From: Siphonodentalium dalli
Lineage: Eukaryota; Mollusca; Scaphopoda; Gadilida; Siphonodentaliidae
Direction of reading: 5' to 3'
NCBI GenBank assembly: GCA_032622095.1
Contig: CP136068.1
Coordinates: 4,007,314 to 4,071,313, forward strand
DNA length: 64,000 nucleotides
The notes under the pieces: model-generated
Told to the model about the DNA's origin: nothing
Databases searched by the model: none
Seen by the model: only the letters and a program-made list of their open reading frames with translations
In this document: positions 11,172 to 22,800 of the stretch, piece after piece
Layout of the letters: the number at the start of each line of letters is the position of its first letter
How positions within the stretch are numbered: the first letter of the stretch is position 1
Translations under genes and position numbers: made by a program

Positions 11172-13045
11172 GTTCGAGTTTAATGGTTGAGAAGAACATC
11201 ATTTACATCGTGTGATGTTAACAGTGTGCGTATGGAACACATGTAATTATAACAGTGGGATTGTACTCCAAGCCTAGGTAACCCTTCGAGTTTAATTGTT
11301 GAGAAGAACATCATATACATCGTGTGATGTTAACAGTGTGCGTATGGAACACATGTAATTGTAACAGTGGGATTGTACTCCAAGCCTAGGTAACCCTTCG
11401 AGTTTAATGGTTGAGAAGAACATCATTTACATCGTGTGATGTTAACAGTGTGCGTATGGAACACATGTAATTGTAACAGTGGGATTGTACTCCAAGCCTA
11501 GGTAACCATTCGAGTTATCGTGTGATGTTAACAGTGTGCGTATGGAACACATGTAATTGTAACAGTGGGATTGTACTCCAAGCCTAGGTAACCCTTCGAG
11601 TTTAATGGTTGAGAAGAACATCATTTACATCGTGTGATGTTAACAGTGTGCGCATGTAACACATGTAATTGTAACAGTGGGATTGTACTCCAAGCCTATG
11701 TAACCCTTCGAGTTTAATGATTGAGAACATCATATACATTGTGTGATGTTAACAGTGTACGTATGGAACACATGTAATTGTAACAGTGGGATTGTACTCC
11801 AAGCCTAGGTAACCCTTCGAGTTTAATGGTTGAGAACATCATATACATCGTGTGATGTTAACAGTGTGCGCATGGAACACATGTAATTGTAACAGTGGGA
11901 TTGTACTCCAAGCCTAGGTAACCCTTCAAGTTTAATGGTTGAGAAGAACATCATTTACATCGTGTAATGTTAACAGTGTGCGTATGCAACACATGTAATT
12001 GTAACAGTGGGATTGTACTCCAAGCCTCGATAACCCTTCGAGTTTAATGGATGATAAGAACATCATATACATCGTGTGATGTTAACAGTGTGCGTATGTA
12101 ACACATGTAATTGTAACAGTGGGATTGTACTCCAAGCCTAGGTAACCCTTCGAGTTTAATGGATGATAAGAACATCATATACATCGTGTGATGTCAACAG
12201 TGTGCGTATGTAACACATGTAATTGTAACAGTGGGATTGTACTCCAAGCCTAGGTAACCCTTCGAGTTTAATGGTTGAGAAGAACATCATCTACATCGTG
12301 TGATGTTAACAGTGTGCGTATGGAACACATGTAATTGTAACAGTGGGATTGTACTCCAAGCCTAGGTAACCCTTCGAGTTTAATGGTTGAGAAGAACATC
12401 ATTTACATGGTGTGATGTTAACAGTGTGCGTATGGAACACATGTAATTGTAACAGTGGGATTGTACTCCAAGCCTAGGTAACCCTTCGAGTTTAATGGTT
12501 GAGAAGAACATCATTTACATCGTGTGATGTTAACAGTGTGCGTATGTAACACATGTAATTGTAACAGTGGGATTGTACTCCAAGCCTAGGTAACCCTTCG
12601 AGTTTAATGTTTGAGAAGAACATCATTTACATCGTGTGATGTTAACAGTGTGCGTATGGAACACATGTAATTATAACAGTGGGATTGTACTCCAAGCCTA
12701 GGTAACCCTTCGAGTTTAATGGTTGAGAAGAACATCATTTACATCGCGTGATGTTAACAGTGTGCGTATGGAACACATGTAATTGTAACAGTGGGAGTGT
12801 ACTCCAAGCCTAGGTAACCCTTCGAGTTTAATGGTTGAGAAGAACATCATTTACATCGTGTGATGTTAACAGTGTGCGTATGGAACACATGTAATTGTAA
12901 CAGTGGGATTGTACTCCGAGCCTAGGTAACCCTTCGAGTTTAATGGTTGAGAACATCATATACATTGTGTGATGTTAACAGTGTGCGTATGGAACACATG
13001 TAATTGTAACAGTGGGATTGTACTCCAAGCCTAGGTAACCCTTCC
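11172..13045. repeat. 112-bp satellite, about 17 copies
   Basis: Units of about 112 bp share GTGGGATTGTACTCCAAGCC, CTAGGTAACCCTTCGAG and CATCGTGTGATGTTAACAG. Divergence is a few percent. One copy near 11510 is shortened by about 27 bp. The minus frames reading through it are repeat artefacts. Confidence 0.95.
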
Positions 13046-13194
13046 ATGACTCGAGCTTCTTTAAAAACCCTGATCCAATACATTGGTTTAATAATATTTA
13101 CCTTCACATTGGGAGCAAGTTTCATTGGAGAGTTGACTCCGGTTTCAAATAATTTATTCCATGGATATCATCAGACAAAGTTAATTAGAATGTA

Positions 13195-13505
13195 AAACCG
13201 AAAAAAAAAATTAAATAAAATGATTGAACACTCAGTGAACATCCATACCAAATTTCATTGAGATTCGTCAACTGGTGGTGGAGATATCTGCTTAGACGGA
13301 CAAAAAAAAACATTTCCAGATAAATATAAATAACTCTAGAACAGAAATCTGGAAAAAACGATTGAACCATTGAATATCCTCATAGTAGAGAACATCTACC
13401 AAATTTCATTCAGATCCGACAACTGGTGTTTGAGATATCTGGATAGCTGGAAAAATAGAGTGATAGATGTCCGGACGGACGGATGGATGGACGAGGTCAA
13501 TCCAG
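13195..13505. mobile_element. Non-autonomous element fragment
   Basis: Two diverged copies of a segment with CCAAATTTCATTSAGATYCG, then GGACGGACGGATGGATGGAC and CCAGTATACCCCCC. A related element occupies 13740-14085 and ends CAAGGGGGTATAATAA; another is at 26065-26630. Confidence 0.55.
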
Positions 13506-13739
13506 TATACCCCCCATTCTCTTCGAGAGTTTAGTTATAATTATTCTTATTCTCTCAAATTTCACCAAAGGCACTTCTCGACTCAAAATTGTTATTTTAT
13601 TATCAAGAATATAAATGAAAATTAAAATAGATCTAGTACAAAACAAGAGATGCACTGTCGCCCAGTGCATACTCCATTGTGCCATACCACCTAGTGTGGA
13701 CATATATATAACCTATGACTGATATACTCAGACAGATGG

Positions 13740-14085
13740 ACCCAAAAATCATCATTTTCATATAAACAAAGATGAAAAACCTAAAAAAAAAACCAATTCA
13801 ACATGACGTGAACATCCATATAAAATTTTCATTGAGAAACGAGCATTACTTTTCAAATTATGGCCTGAACAGACATCGGGCAGACCTAAAAGCCAACATT
13901 TCCTGATAAACAAAGATGAACTGTAAAATCCGAAAAAATGATTGAATCCTCCAAATTTCATTGAGATCCGAGTACTACTGTTCAAGTTATGACATGAACA
14001 GACATTGGATGGACAGACGCACACACAGATAAATGGATGTACAGGTGCAAAACAGCATCCCCCCTTTTAATTTAACAAGGGGGTA
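13740..14085. mobile_element. Related non-autonomous element
   Basis: CATTGAGATCCGAGTACTAC, ACAGACATTGGATGGACAG and the end CCCCCCTTTTAATTTAACAA/GGGGGTATAATAA. Same layout as 26065-26630. No coding potential. Confidence 0.55.
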
Positions 14086-14339
14086 TAATAATAACCATGG
14101 AAACAGACACCTTCAACATGATTCTTCAGGATGGGACTAAAAACCTCAACCTTTTGATAGAAGAATATAAATTTATTTTAAAAATAATACATGAATAATC
14201 AACAAAAATCAACAAAGACACTAAAACATATTAAATCTATGGAAGGCGTTTGAGGTCGGTTCAGATGGAAGGCATTTGAGGTCAGAACAGCTATGGCGTT
14301 TGAGGTCGGTACAGCTATGCTCAGCCTTTAGGGTTTTTT

Positions 14340-14513
14340 TAACTTATTATCTTTCCCACCAATGAATATAAATCATCCTGCTCTTGTATTAAATGTGTTT
14401 CTGTCTGTTGTCTGCTTTTATTACTTGAACACACCTCCAAATGAATAATAGACTATTCCAATGTAACTTTTACAATTGAATGGGAGAATCCATTCAGTAT
14501 AGAAAGGGTTAAA
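14340..14513. mobile_element. MITE, second TTAA family
   Basis: AATGAATAATAGACTATTCC, then GGGAGAATCCATTCAGTATA and GAAAGGGTTAA. Relatives are at 24895-25000 and 37255-37437, and its terminal part is amplified at 25090-25770. Confidence 0.65.
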
Positions 14514-14529
14514 TAAATTTGGTGCAATA

Positions 14530-14826
14530 TTAACCTTTCCATGGCTGGAGTTACCTCCCTTATTAACCTTGGCTGGAGCTTCCTGAAATATTGCAAAACC
14601 CTGTGACTATGCATCCTCTTATATATTTGAGTCTCCAATACTGAGCTTTGCACACATAAGAGAATAGATTGGCCTAACAATATTTAGCTCAACCTTGAAA
14701 GCCAGTGTATTATCTTATACATGAGAGGCTCCCTATGGACGACTGAGATGCATTGTACATAATAGAATGCACTGGCACAGGATCTTTAATGATGCTCCAG
14801 CGCAGCTCCCACCATCAAAGTGTTAA
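14530..14826. mobile_element. MITE, first TTAA family, full length
   Basis: TTAACCTTTCCATGGCTGGAG on the left and CACCATCAAAGTGTTAA on the right, both with TTAA. Inside are TCCTCTTATATATTTGAG and GCCAGTGTATTATCTTATAC. It gives the best view of both ends in the window. Confidence 0.8.
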
Positions 14827-14859
14827 AGAATAGTTTTAATTGCATTTTTCTCCATAAAA

Positions 14860-15185
14860 CACTGAGATACGGTATACTGTACACACTGAGATACGGTATA
14901 CTGTACACACTGAGATACGGTATACTGTACACACTGAGATACGGTATACCATACACACTGAGATACTGTATACCATACACACTGAGATACAGTATACCAT
15001 ACACACTGAGATACGGTATACCATACACACTGAGATACGGTATACCATACACACTGAGATACTGTATACCATACACACTGAGATACGGTATACCATACAC
15101 ACTGAGATATGGTATACCGTACACACTGAGATACCGTATACCATATACACTGATATACGGTATACTGTACACACTGAGATACTGC
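14860..15185. repeat. 24-bp minisatellite, about 13-14 copies
   Basis: The unit CACTGAGATACGGTATAC plus CATACA is 24 bp, eight codons, so long frames stay open on both strands (minus YLSVYGIP repeats). GGTATACC is self-complementary. It lies just after the right end of a MITE. No start context or conservation supports a gene. Confidence 0.95.
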
Positions 15186-16010
15186 ATACCGTCACCGTTC
15201 GGCTTTTTCTTGCATGACAAAAACTCTTTTTCCAGCACAAAAATATCACAACTTGGAGTCGGATGTCAACCATGTGAACTCCTGAAAGTAGACAATTTAT
15301 TGATGACTGTTAGAATATAGGATAGGAATATCGGTATGTAGGGTTCACACTGTTATTGGCCAATGGCCAAGGCCAATTTATTTTCGAAAATGGACAAATT
15401 TGTTTTACCCCAAAATCGGAAATCTAATTCAAAATACCAAATTGATTTTGTAACGGGAGCGACTCGAGAATAAAATTTATAGTATGATCATCTGCCAATT
15501 GATTAGGTGATACAGCTTAATGGATAACTAAAGGCACTCATGGCAGGGAGCTACCAAACAATGTAATAAAACATTAATGAGGATTAACACTAATGAATCT
15601 TTTGTCTGTTATAAGACTGAATGGTAAATGTTGGGTAGTGGTATATTGTCAAGTAACAATGGAAAGTAAATCTAGACATGGTATTTGAAGGCCAAAAAAA
15701 ATCAGAATTTGCCAAAAATTTGGCCAAAATATTTTTCGACCCAGTGTGTACTGTCCGTAGGCATGTGATGTATGGGTGTGGTGGGAATGTCTTCAGATAC
15801 CTGATAATACAATGTATTTTTAAGCTTCCTCTGTCAAATGGTATATAATATGGCATTATTTTATATAATGTGATCTGGGTGTTCGAAAATTTAGTGGGCC
15901 TTTAATTATTAAGGATATGAACAGGTCCATTGGAATATAGCATGTGAGTACACTCAGTACAGTTATTTATGACGGGCAGTTTTATATCATTATGACCTAA
16001 AACAGACTCA
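15186..16010. other. No gene; holds one arm of a dispersed inverted repeat
   Basis: AT-rich. The stretch 15789-15905 (with AATGGTATATAATATGGCAT and TTCGAAAATTTAGTGGGCC) is the inverse of 19130-19240. A 60-bp GC-mixed part at 15355-15400 (GGCCAATGGCCAAGGCC) is palindromic. Confidence 0.6.
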
Positions 16011-16026
16011 AAACAGCATCTATGCA

Positions 16027-16128
16027 TAGTCGGATATATAGACCCCTGATGATAATTATTGTGGATATATAGAGTCCCTGATGATAATTATTGTGGATAT
16101 ATAGACCCCTAATGATAATTATTTAACA
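16027..16128. repeat. Short tandem repeat, three copies of about 37 bp
   Basis: GATAATTATTGTGGATATAT repeated three times with TAGACCCCTGAT. Confidence 0.85.
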
Positions 16129-16680
16129 GGCACGTCTCCCCACAATGAGATTTATAATCTGCATTGTTCTATCTTGTCCATCAAGATTGAAATTGTGAGG
16201 TTTTCGCCCAGTACAGCATGTTTTAAAAGTGGTGTTTTTTGATCGATGAGGAGATATCTTGTCGACGGTGTATGGATCGCGTCTTTCGGGTGACGAGATA
16301 TCTCACTGAATGTGTTAATAAGCAGTTTATCATAATGTGTTAATTAATTTTCCTTAATAACCATTCCTCAATCATGTATAATGCCATTCTTAAATGTATT
16401 GAACCACGAGACACACGCGTACAGTACATGAGACCATACTATTACCTATTAGCTCACAAGCTAGCAGCACTATGAATAGTCGCAACAGAAAAATTACTAA
16501 GAATCTCAATTTTTTATCAAAAAGGTCATTGATATATTCCAGAACTCTTGAGGCTACATTTTCAGACAAATAAGTAATGTACACATGTACACAAAACTCT
16601 ATAAACAATGACCCCAACACCAATATAATAGTTTATGCCTAAAGCTGCACTCTATTGTAGCACCATATACATGGAAGCTC

Positions 16681-17950
16681 AAAATCACTAATCACACATG
16701 TCCAATGTCGAACTGCACATCCCCTTAATTATACACTGTACCATTTGAATTTGTAACTACAGCCCTTAAGATTCTATGAGAATCACTAATCACACATGTC
16801 CAATGTCGAACTGCACATCCCCTTAATTATACACTGTACCATTTGAATTTGTAACTACAGCCCTTAAGATTCTATGAGAATCACTAATCACACATGTCCA
16901 ATGTCGAACTGCACATCCCCTTAATTATACACTGTACCATTTGAATTTGTAACTACAGCCCTTAAGATTCTATGAGAATCACTAATCACACATGTCCAAT
17001 GTCGAACTGCACATCCCCTTAATTATACACTGTACCATTTGAATGTGTAACTACAGCCCTTAAGATTCTATGAGAATCACTAATCACACATGTCCAATGT
17101 CGAACTGCACATCCCCTTAATTATACACTGTACCATTTGAATTTGTAACTACAGCCCTTAAGATTCATGAGAATCACTAATCACACATGTCCAATGTCGA
17201 ACTGCACATCCCCTTAATTATACACTGTACCATTTGAATTTGTAACTACAGCCCTTAAGATTCTATGAGAATCACTAATCACACATGTCCAATGTCGAAC
17301 TGCACATCCCCTTAATTATACACTGTACCATTTGAATTTGTAACTACAGCCCTTAAGATTCTATGAGAATCACTAATCACACATGTCCAATGTCGAACTG
17401 CACATCCCCTTAATTATACACTGTACCATTTGAATGTGTAACTACAGCCCTTAAGATTCTATGAGAATCACTAATCACACATGTCCAATGTCGAACTGCA
17501 CATCCCCTTAATTATACACTGTACCATTTGAATTTGTAACTACAGCCCTTAAGATTCTATGAGAATCACTAATCACACATGTCCAATGTCGAACTGCACA
17601 TCCCCTTAATTATACACTGTACCATTTGAATGTGTAACTACAGCCCTTAAGATTCTATGAGAATCACTAATCACACATGTCCAATGTCGAACTGCACATC
17701 CCCTTAATTATACACTGTACCATTTGAATTTGTAACTACAGCCCTTAAGATTCTATGAGAATCACTAATCACACATGTCCAATGTCGAACTGCACATCCC
17801 CTTAATTATACACTGTACCATTTGAATGTGTAACTACAGCCCTTAAGATTCTATGAGAATCACTAATCACACATGTCCAATGTCGCACAGCACAGCCTTT
17901 AATTATACACTGTACCATTTGAATTTGCAACTACAGGCCGTAAGATTCGA
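16681..17950. repeat. 98-bp satellite, 13 near-identical copies
   Basis: The unit (from GAATCACTAATCACACATGT) repeats every 98 bp with almost no change except a T/G site in CATTTGAATKTGTAAC and one missing base near 17165. The last copy (from about 17870) is diverged. Such uniformity means recent amplification. Confidence 0.95.
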
Positions 17951-18194
17951 CTAGACTCACTGAATAGATTCTCGTAATGATTCTTGCGAAACTTTTCAAT
18001 TTTCAGTGCTTTATGACTAACTTGATTCGCACATAATTAAATGTATTTTGAGTCCTGATCGAACTATCTTACGCTCTGTAATATCTTCATTTGATGATCA
18101 GAGAAATAAATTGAATGGAATTGAAATGGAAAGATTTGGCACATCATCGCCACTTTACCAAAATGTCCATGTGTGGTTCCATACAGGAGTGTTA

Positions 18195-18600
18195 TAACAC
18201 CCTTTCATGATGGGAGTTGCCATGGTGCAGCATTAAAGACCCTGTGCCAGTGCATTAATGAGCCTCGCAAACAGGAAGATGCAGCAGAGGGCACATGCTT
18301 GGAATTTAATTACTACTAACCCTTTAATGGAGCCTGGATCCGTGTGAGGCTCCACACGGGAGTGTTATATAACCCTTTCATGACAGCTGCTTTATGGAGC
18401 CCCAGACAGAGAAATCAATGTACTGATGACTGTCGTCTGCTTGGATCCGTGTGAGGCTCCATACGGGAGTGTATATAACCCTTTCATGACAGGAGCTTTA
18501 TGGAGCCCCAGACAGAGGGAACAATGCACTGATGGTGTCGTCTGCTTAGGTCCGTGTGAGGCTCCATACAGGAGTGTTATATAACCCTTTCATGATGGGA
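18195..18600. repeat. Repeat cluster with GAGGCTCC/GGAGCCCC palindromes
   Basis: About 2.5 copies of a segment of roughly 120 bp with GATCCGTGTGAGGCTCC, ATAACCCTTTCATGACAG and TTTATGGAGCCCCAGACAG. It mixes MITE ends with the GAGGCTCC family. Confidence 0.7.
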
Positions 18601-18984
18601 GCTACCACGGTGCAGCATTAAAGACCCTGAGCCAGTGAATTCCCTCATATACAGTAATGCCCTAATTAATCGACTCTCTCTCGCCGAGAGCTTTCTGATG
18701 AATGGCAACAAGCCATATTTCCGACTAAATCCTGAAAAGTTACCCATAATTCTGCTGTGGTTAGAGAGTCGATTAATTAGGGCATTACTGTATGTGAGTC
18801 TCCCGTAAGGAGCGTCGCATACATAAGAGAATGTACTGGCTTACAAGGTTGAGGTAAATATTGTTAGACCAATGCATTCTATTATATATGAATGGCGCCC
18901 TCTGGGAGACTCGTATATATTAGACAATGCATTAACACAGGGTTTTCGCAAAATTTCAGGATGCTCCAGTCATAGAAGGGTTAA
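18581..18984. mobile_element. TTAA-type MITE interrupted by a second MITE
   Basis: It starts AACCCTTTCATGATGGGAGC and ends CATAGAAGGGTTAA. The normal family sequence is split by the nested element at 18653-18791. Confidence 0.8.
18653..18791. mobile_element. Nested mariner-like MITE
   Basis: CAGTAATGCCCTAATTAATC at the left and its exact inverse ending GGGCATTACTG at the right, flanked by TA. CAGT ends and a TA target are typical of Tc1/mariner elements. The interior of about 80 bp has no frame. Part of another copy lies at 21075-21165. Confidence 0.85.
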
Positions 18985-19129
18985 CAATATCTTTTCACAG
19001 TAATAAATCGGAATTTCTGTTAGGAGAAATTAGCTTGCACAAACAGCCTTAATTTTTTATGTTGATTGTTCATCCAGGTATATGACATCTATATTCGCCA
19101 GATTTATGAATTTCGCTGTGAATTTATCT

Positions 19130-19240
19130 TCATTTGAAGGCCCACTTAATTTTCGAACCCCCAGATTACTTTATACAATATATATGCCATATTATATACC
19201 ATTTGAAAGAGAAAGCTCCAAAACATTGTATTGTCAACTT
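19130..19240. repeat. Inverted copy of the 15789-15905 repeat
   Basis: GGCCCACTTAATTTTCGAAC and ATGCCATATTATATACCATT, reverse of the earlier copy. Flanks 19240-19600 show nothing else. Confidence 0.75.
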
Positions 19241-19596
19241 GTCCGGTGTAATAAACTGTGGACATGTTGTTTTTGTCCTCTAGATTGCAGTAAAAAGAGG
19301 TGTTAGTTTCAATGCAGGATAAATAACTCTATATATTAAAGATAGAGTTCTTCCTTTGAATTCTGTTGCATTCTGGGAGCCATGGGGGGGGAGTCATTCT
19401 ATGATTTCAGCAGTTTTCTATTTCTCAGTGGGCATCTTCTGAGACACAGATATTTCAAATAGTGATCAATTATAGTATTTTAATCATATTTCATGGCATA
19501 GATTGTTATTAAAACTGTATATCAAGTCACTATAAAATAAATAATCAGCGACTCGAAAATTATGATATAAATGTATGCATGAATACGAAATGTAAG

Positions 19597-19635
19597 TACA
19601 TATGATATTTGCATACAGCTTATGGGTCGATTTAA
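19597..19635. repeat. Degenerate duplicate of a HACL1 exon tail
   Basis: TTTGCATACAGCTTATGGGT at 19608 copies TTTGCGTACAGCATATGGGT at 19681 (plus strand), the 3' end of the last recognised exon. The donor-side sequence TACATA is shared too. Spacing about 73 bp. Confidence 0.8.
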
Positions 19636-19674
19636 TTAGATAGAAAGATACCTATAAATTATAGGACTACATAC

Positions 19675-19861
19675 CTGAGGTTTGCGTACAGCATATGGGT
19701 CGATTGTTATATTGATCAGAGAGACGTGTTCTGTATCACTGAGCGCTTTCTGTAAATGCCGCCTGATTTCATTTGTCGTCTCAGCATAATATCCAATACC
19801 GCCGAATGCCGACATAATTTTGTCATACCGAGCATCTGGCAACAAACTGGATGGTAGGAGG
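19675..19861 (-). CDS. HACL1: HACL1 exon: C-terminal part of TPP domain
   Basis: 187 bases, acceptor TTTTTAG, donor CAG|GTATGT. It encodes [20 protein letters not shown] and ends at [15 protein letters not shown]. Relatives continue for only about ten residues. No convincing final exon was found below 19675, so it is either hidden among repeats or outside the window. A degenerate copy of the exon tail lies about 73 bp downstream. Confidence 0.92.
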
Positions 19862-22800
19862 CTAAAAATACAGAATATATACATTGTATCTCTAAAGATT
19901 AATGCGATGCAAGGCATTCATAATAAGTATACAATGTTCTTGGAATTTCGCCATTTAACTCACAGATAACAATTGGTATGAAGATTTTATACATCGGTTT
20001 ATCACCTAAAATCATGTGTGCTTCTTGATGTGTCTAAGTTTTACTTTTACGGTAATTGTCAGAATTGTTATGCAAACTGATCTGTTCTTCTTGTTGATAA
20101 CGGTTTCATAAGCTTTGTATTATTTTTCAGCATTACCATCGAAAAAGACTTCCATTTCTTTAAATTTACACCTGGAGACTCAATAAAAGCATTTTGCAAC
20201 ATCTGTGTCTATGTTATTATAACCACATTATTGAGCAAACCCTTGATCACCAGCAGATAATACGTAAGTATGAATTTTAGAAGACTAGAAATATGAAATA
20301 TACAGATTGCATATTTAAATGATTAAATTTACACGCATGAGACAGATAGGATCCTGCAAATCTCAGATTATGGGAGGAGGCAAATATTGAACGAATCAGC
20401 GTTGCGGTTTTGAATCGAATCTCAAATCCCAATACCATATACGCTTGTGTCTATTGATTTTGTGGAATATTTCAACCTTGCATGATCCTTATTTGTGTCT
20501 GTACGTTTATTTTAATTACTCCCTCCTGAGAAAACAAGATTAACCCTTTCATTACCCATAGAGCGCCCCACATAGACTGCAGCAGAAGACACATGTAGTG
20601 CATGTGTCCATCTGTGTGAGGCTCCCTTTTGGTAAACATTAAACTTTATATATCACCTCAGTTATTAACCCATAGAGAGCCCCACATAGACTGCAGCAGA
20701 AGACACCTGTAGTGCATGCTTCCATCTATGTGAGGCTCCCTGTGGGGTAAACATTAAACTTTATATATCACCTCAGTTATTAACCCATAGAGAGCCCCAC
20801 ATAGACTGCAACAGAAGACACCTGTAGTGCATGCTTCCATCTATGTGAGGCTCCCTGTGGGGTAAACATTAAACTTTATATATCACCTCAGTTATTAACC
20901 CATAGAGAGCCCCACATAGACTGCAGCAGAAGACACCTGTAGTGCATGCTTCCATCTATGTGAGGCTCCCTGTGGGTAAACATTAAACTTTATATATCAC
21001 CTCGTTTGTTATCCCTTTAATGGTGGGAGATGCGCTGGTGCAGCATTAAAGATATTGTGTCAATGCATTCTCTTACAGTAATGCTCTAAGTAAACGACTC
21101 CTTAACCACAGCACAATTATGGGTAACTTTTCAGGATTTAGTCGGAAATATGGCTTGTTTCATTGTAAGGAGAGGCCGATCACGATCGGCAGATGTTTAA
21201 TCCATCCCTTGGGATAGTAAATTTCTATGATCAAAATCATAATGTAGAGTTTTGAGTTATTGCATTATGCGTAAACTGTCGATGGACAGACGGACGTATG
21301 GACATACGGTCAGACAGACGGTTGGACATACGGTCAGACAGACAGACAGACTCCCGTCATGGAAGGGTTAAGCTATCAGATTCAGATCTGATATCCACTT
21401 TGCCGTAATGGCATAAAACTCATATACAATGCATACCTTTATAACTAAATGGGGACGGAGTATTTAGCAGTCAATGTATACCTTTATAACTAAATGTGGG
21501 AAGAGTATTTAGCAGTCAATGTATACCTTTATAACTAAATGTGGGAAGAGTATTTAGCAGTCAATGTATACCTATATAACTAAATGTGGGAAGGGGGTAT
21601 TTAGCAGTCAATGTATACCTTTATAATTAAATAGGGGAAGAGTATTTAACAGTCGATGCACGTCTTTATAACTAAATGGGGGGTATTTAGTAGTCAATGG
21701 GTCAGCTCACCTAACAGCGGGCTTGTCCTCTTCTGCGTGCACTTGATTCCATGTTTCTCTGTCTGTCCCCGTGAATATCCCGTTATTATTAAGCACGATT
21801 ATGATCACTGGAAGCTTGTATCTGAAAATATAGTATTGAAGATAACTTTTCCATGAGGTTTTTGATTTTGTGAAAAACACGACTAAATGTGCTTTTACAT
21901 TATGAGAAATGTACGGCACATCGGTGAATTATAAAACACAAAGAACTTTCAGGTGCATAACACAAGTCTAGTCTAGAGGTGGATTATCTCTTCCGCAACA
22001 TGATCTATATACCTAGTTTCCTGGGTGTGAAATAATAAATACGAATCAAAGACTCCTGTCCGGAAACGCGTCTATCAATTAATATTGATTTTATTTGGAA
22101 TTTGTTTCATATAAAATAATAATGGTCCCTGATATTCATGACAGTCATTTTATTTGCGTTTTTTTTAGTTATTTTCAGTTATTTTAAAGGTGGATTATCT
22201 CTTTGTAAACATGTATTATATAGTTACCGGGGTATAAAATATTAGATTTGAATCGAAGATTCCTGTCCGGAAATGCTTCTATCGATTAATATTAATTTTA
22301 TTTCGAATATTTTCTGGTCTAAAAAGGTGTGTTTGTTCAGCTAACGAACAAAAGTGGTTACTGTTAACAGAGACCAGAAATTATTTTGTGCAATTTTGTC
22401 ACAAATAAACGTTAATTATACTCATTATCGCTTATATCTGTGGAACAAAACAATACAAACAACCAATCTGTGACATTTTACATTCGTTGCGTAGCCGTAG
22501 GAACAGCCCAGTGCTCTATATCGCAATACGGTCTCATCCGAATGGTCGGTTCTAAAAATAGTAACATAAACGGGCCCGATTTAATATTCGAAATAAAATC
22601 AATATTTATTGATAGAAGCTTTTCCGGACAGAGGTCTTCAGTTCATATCTATTATTTTATACCCACGCAACTATTTAAAATTTGTTATTTAAAGAGATAA
22701 TCCATCTTTAACCAATAAAAATAAGCGTATGCTACACTCTAGGTCTTATCTAATTGATTTGCACTTAATATTACAATATGTACACTCAATCGGAGACATT

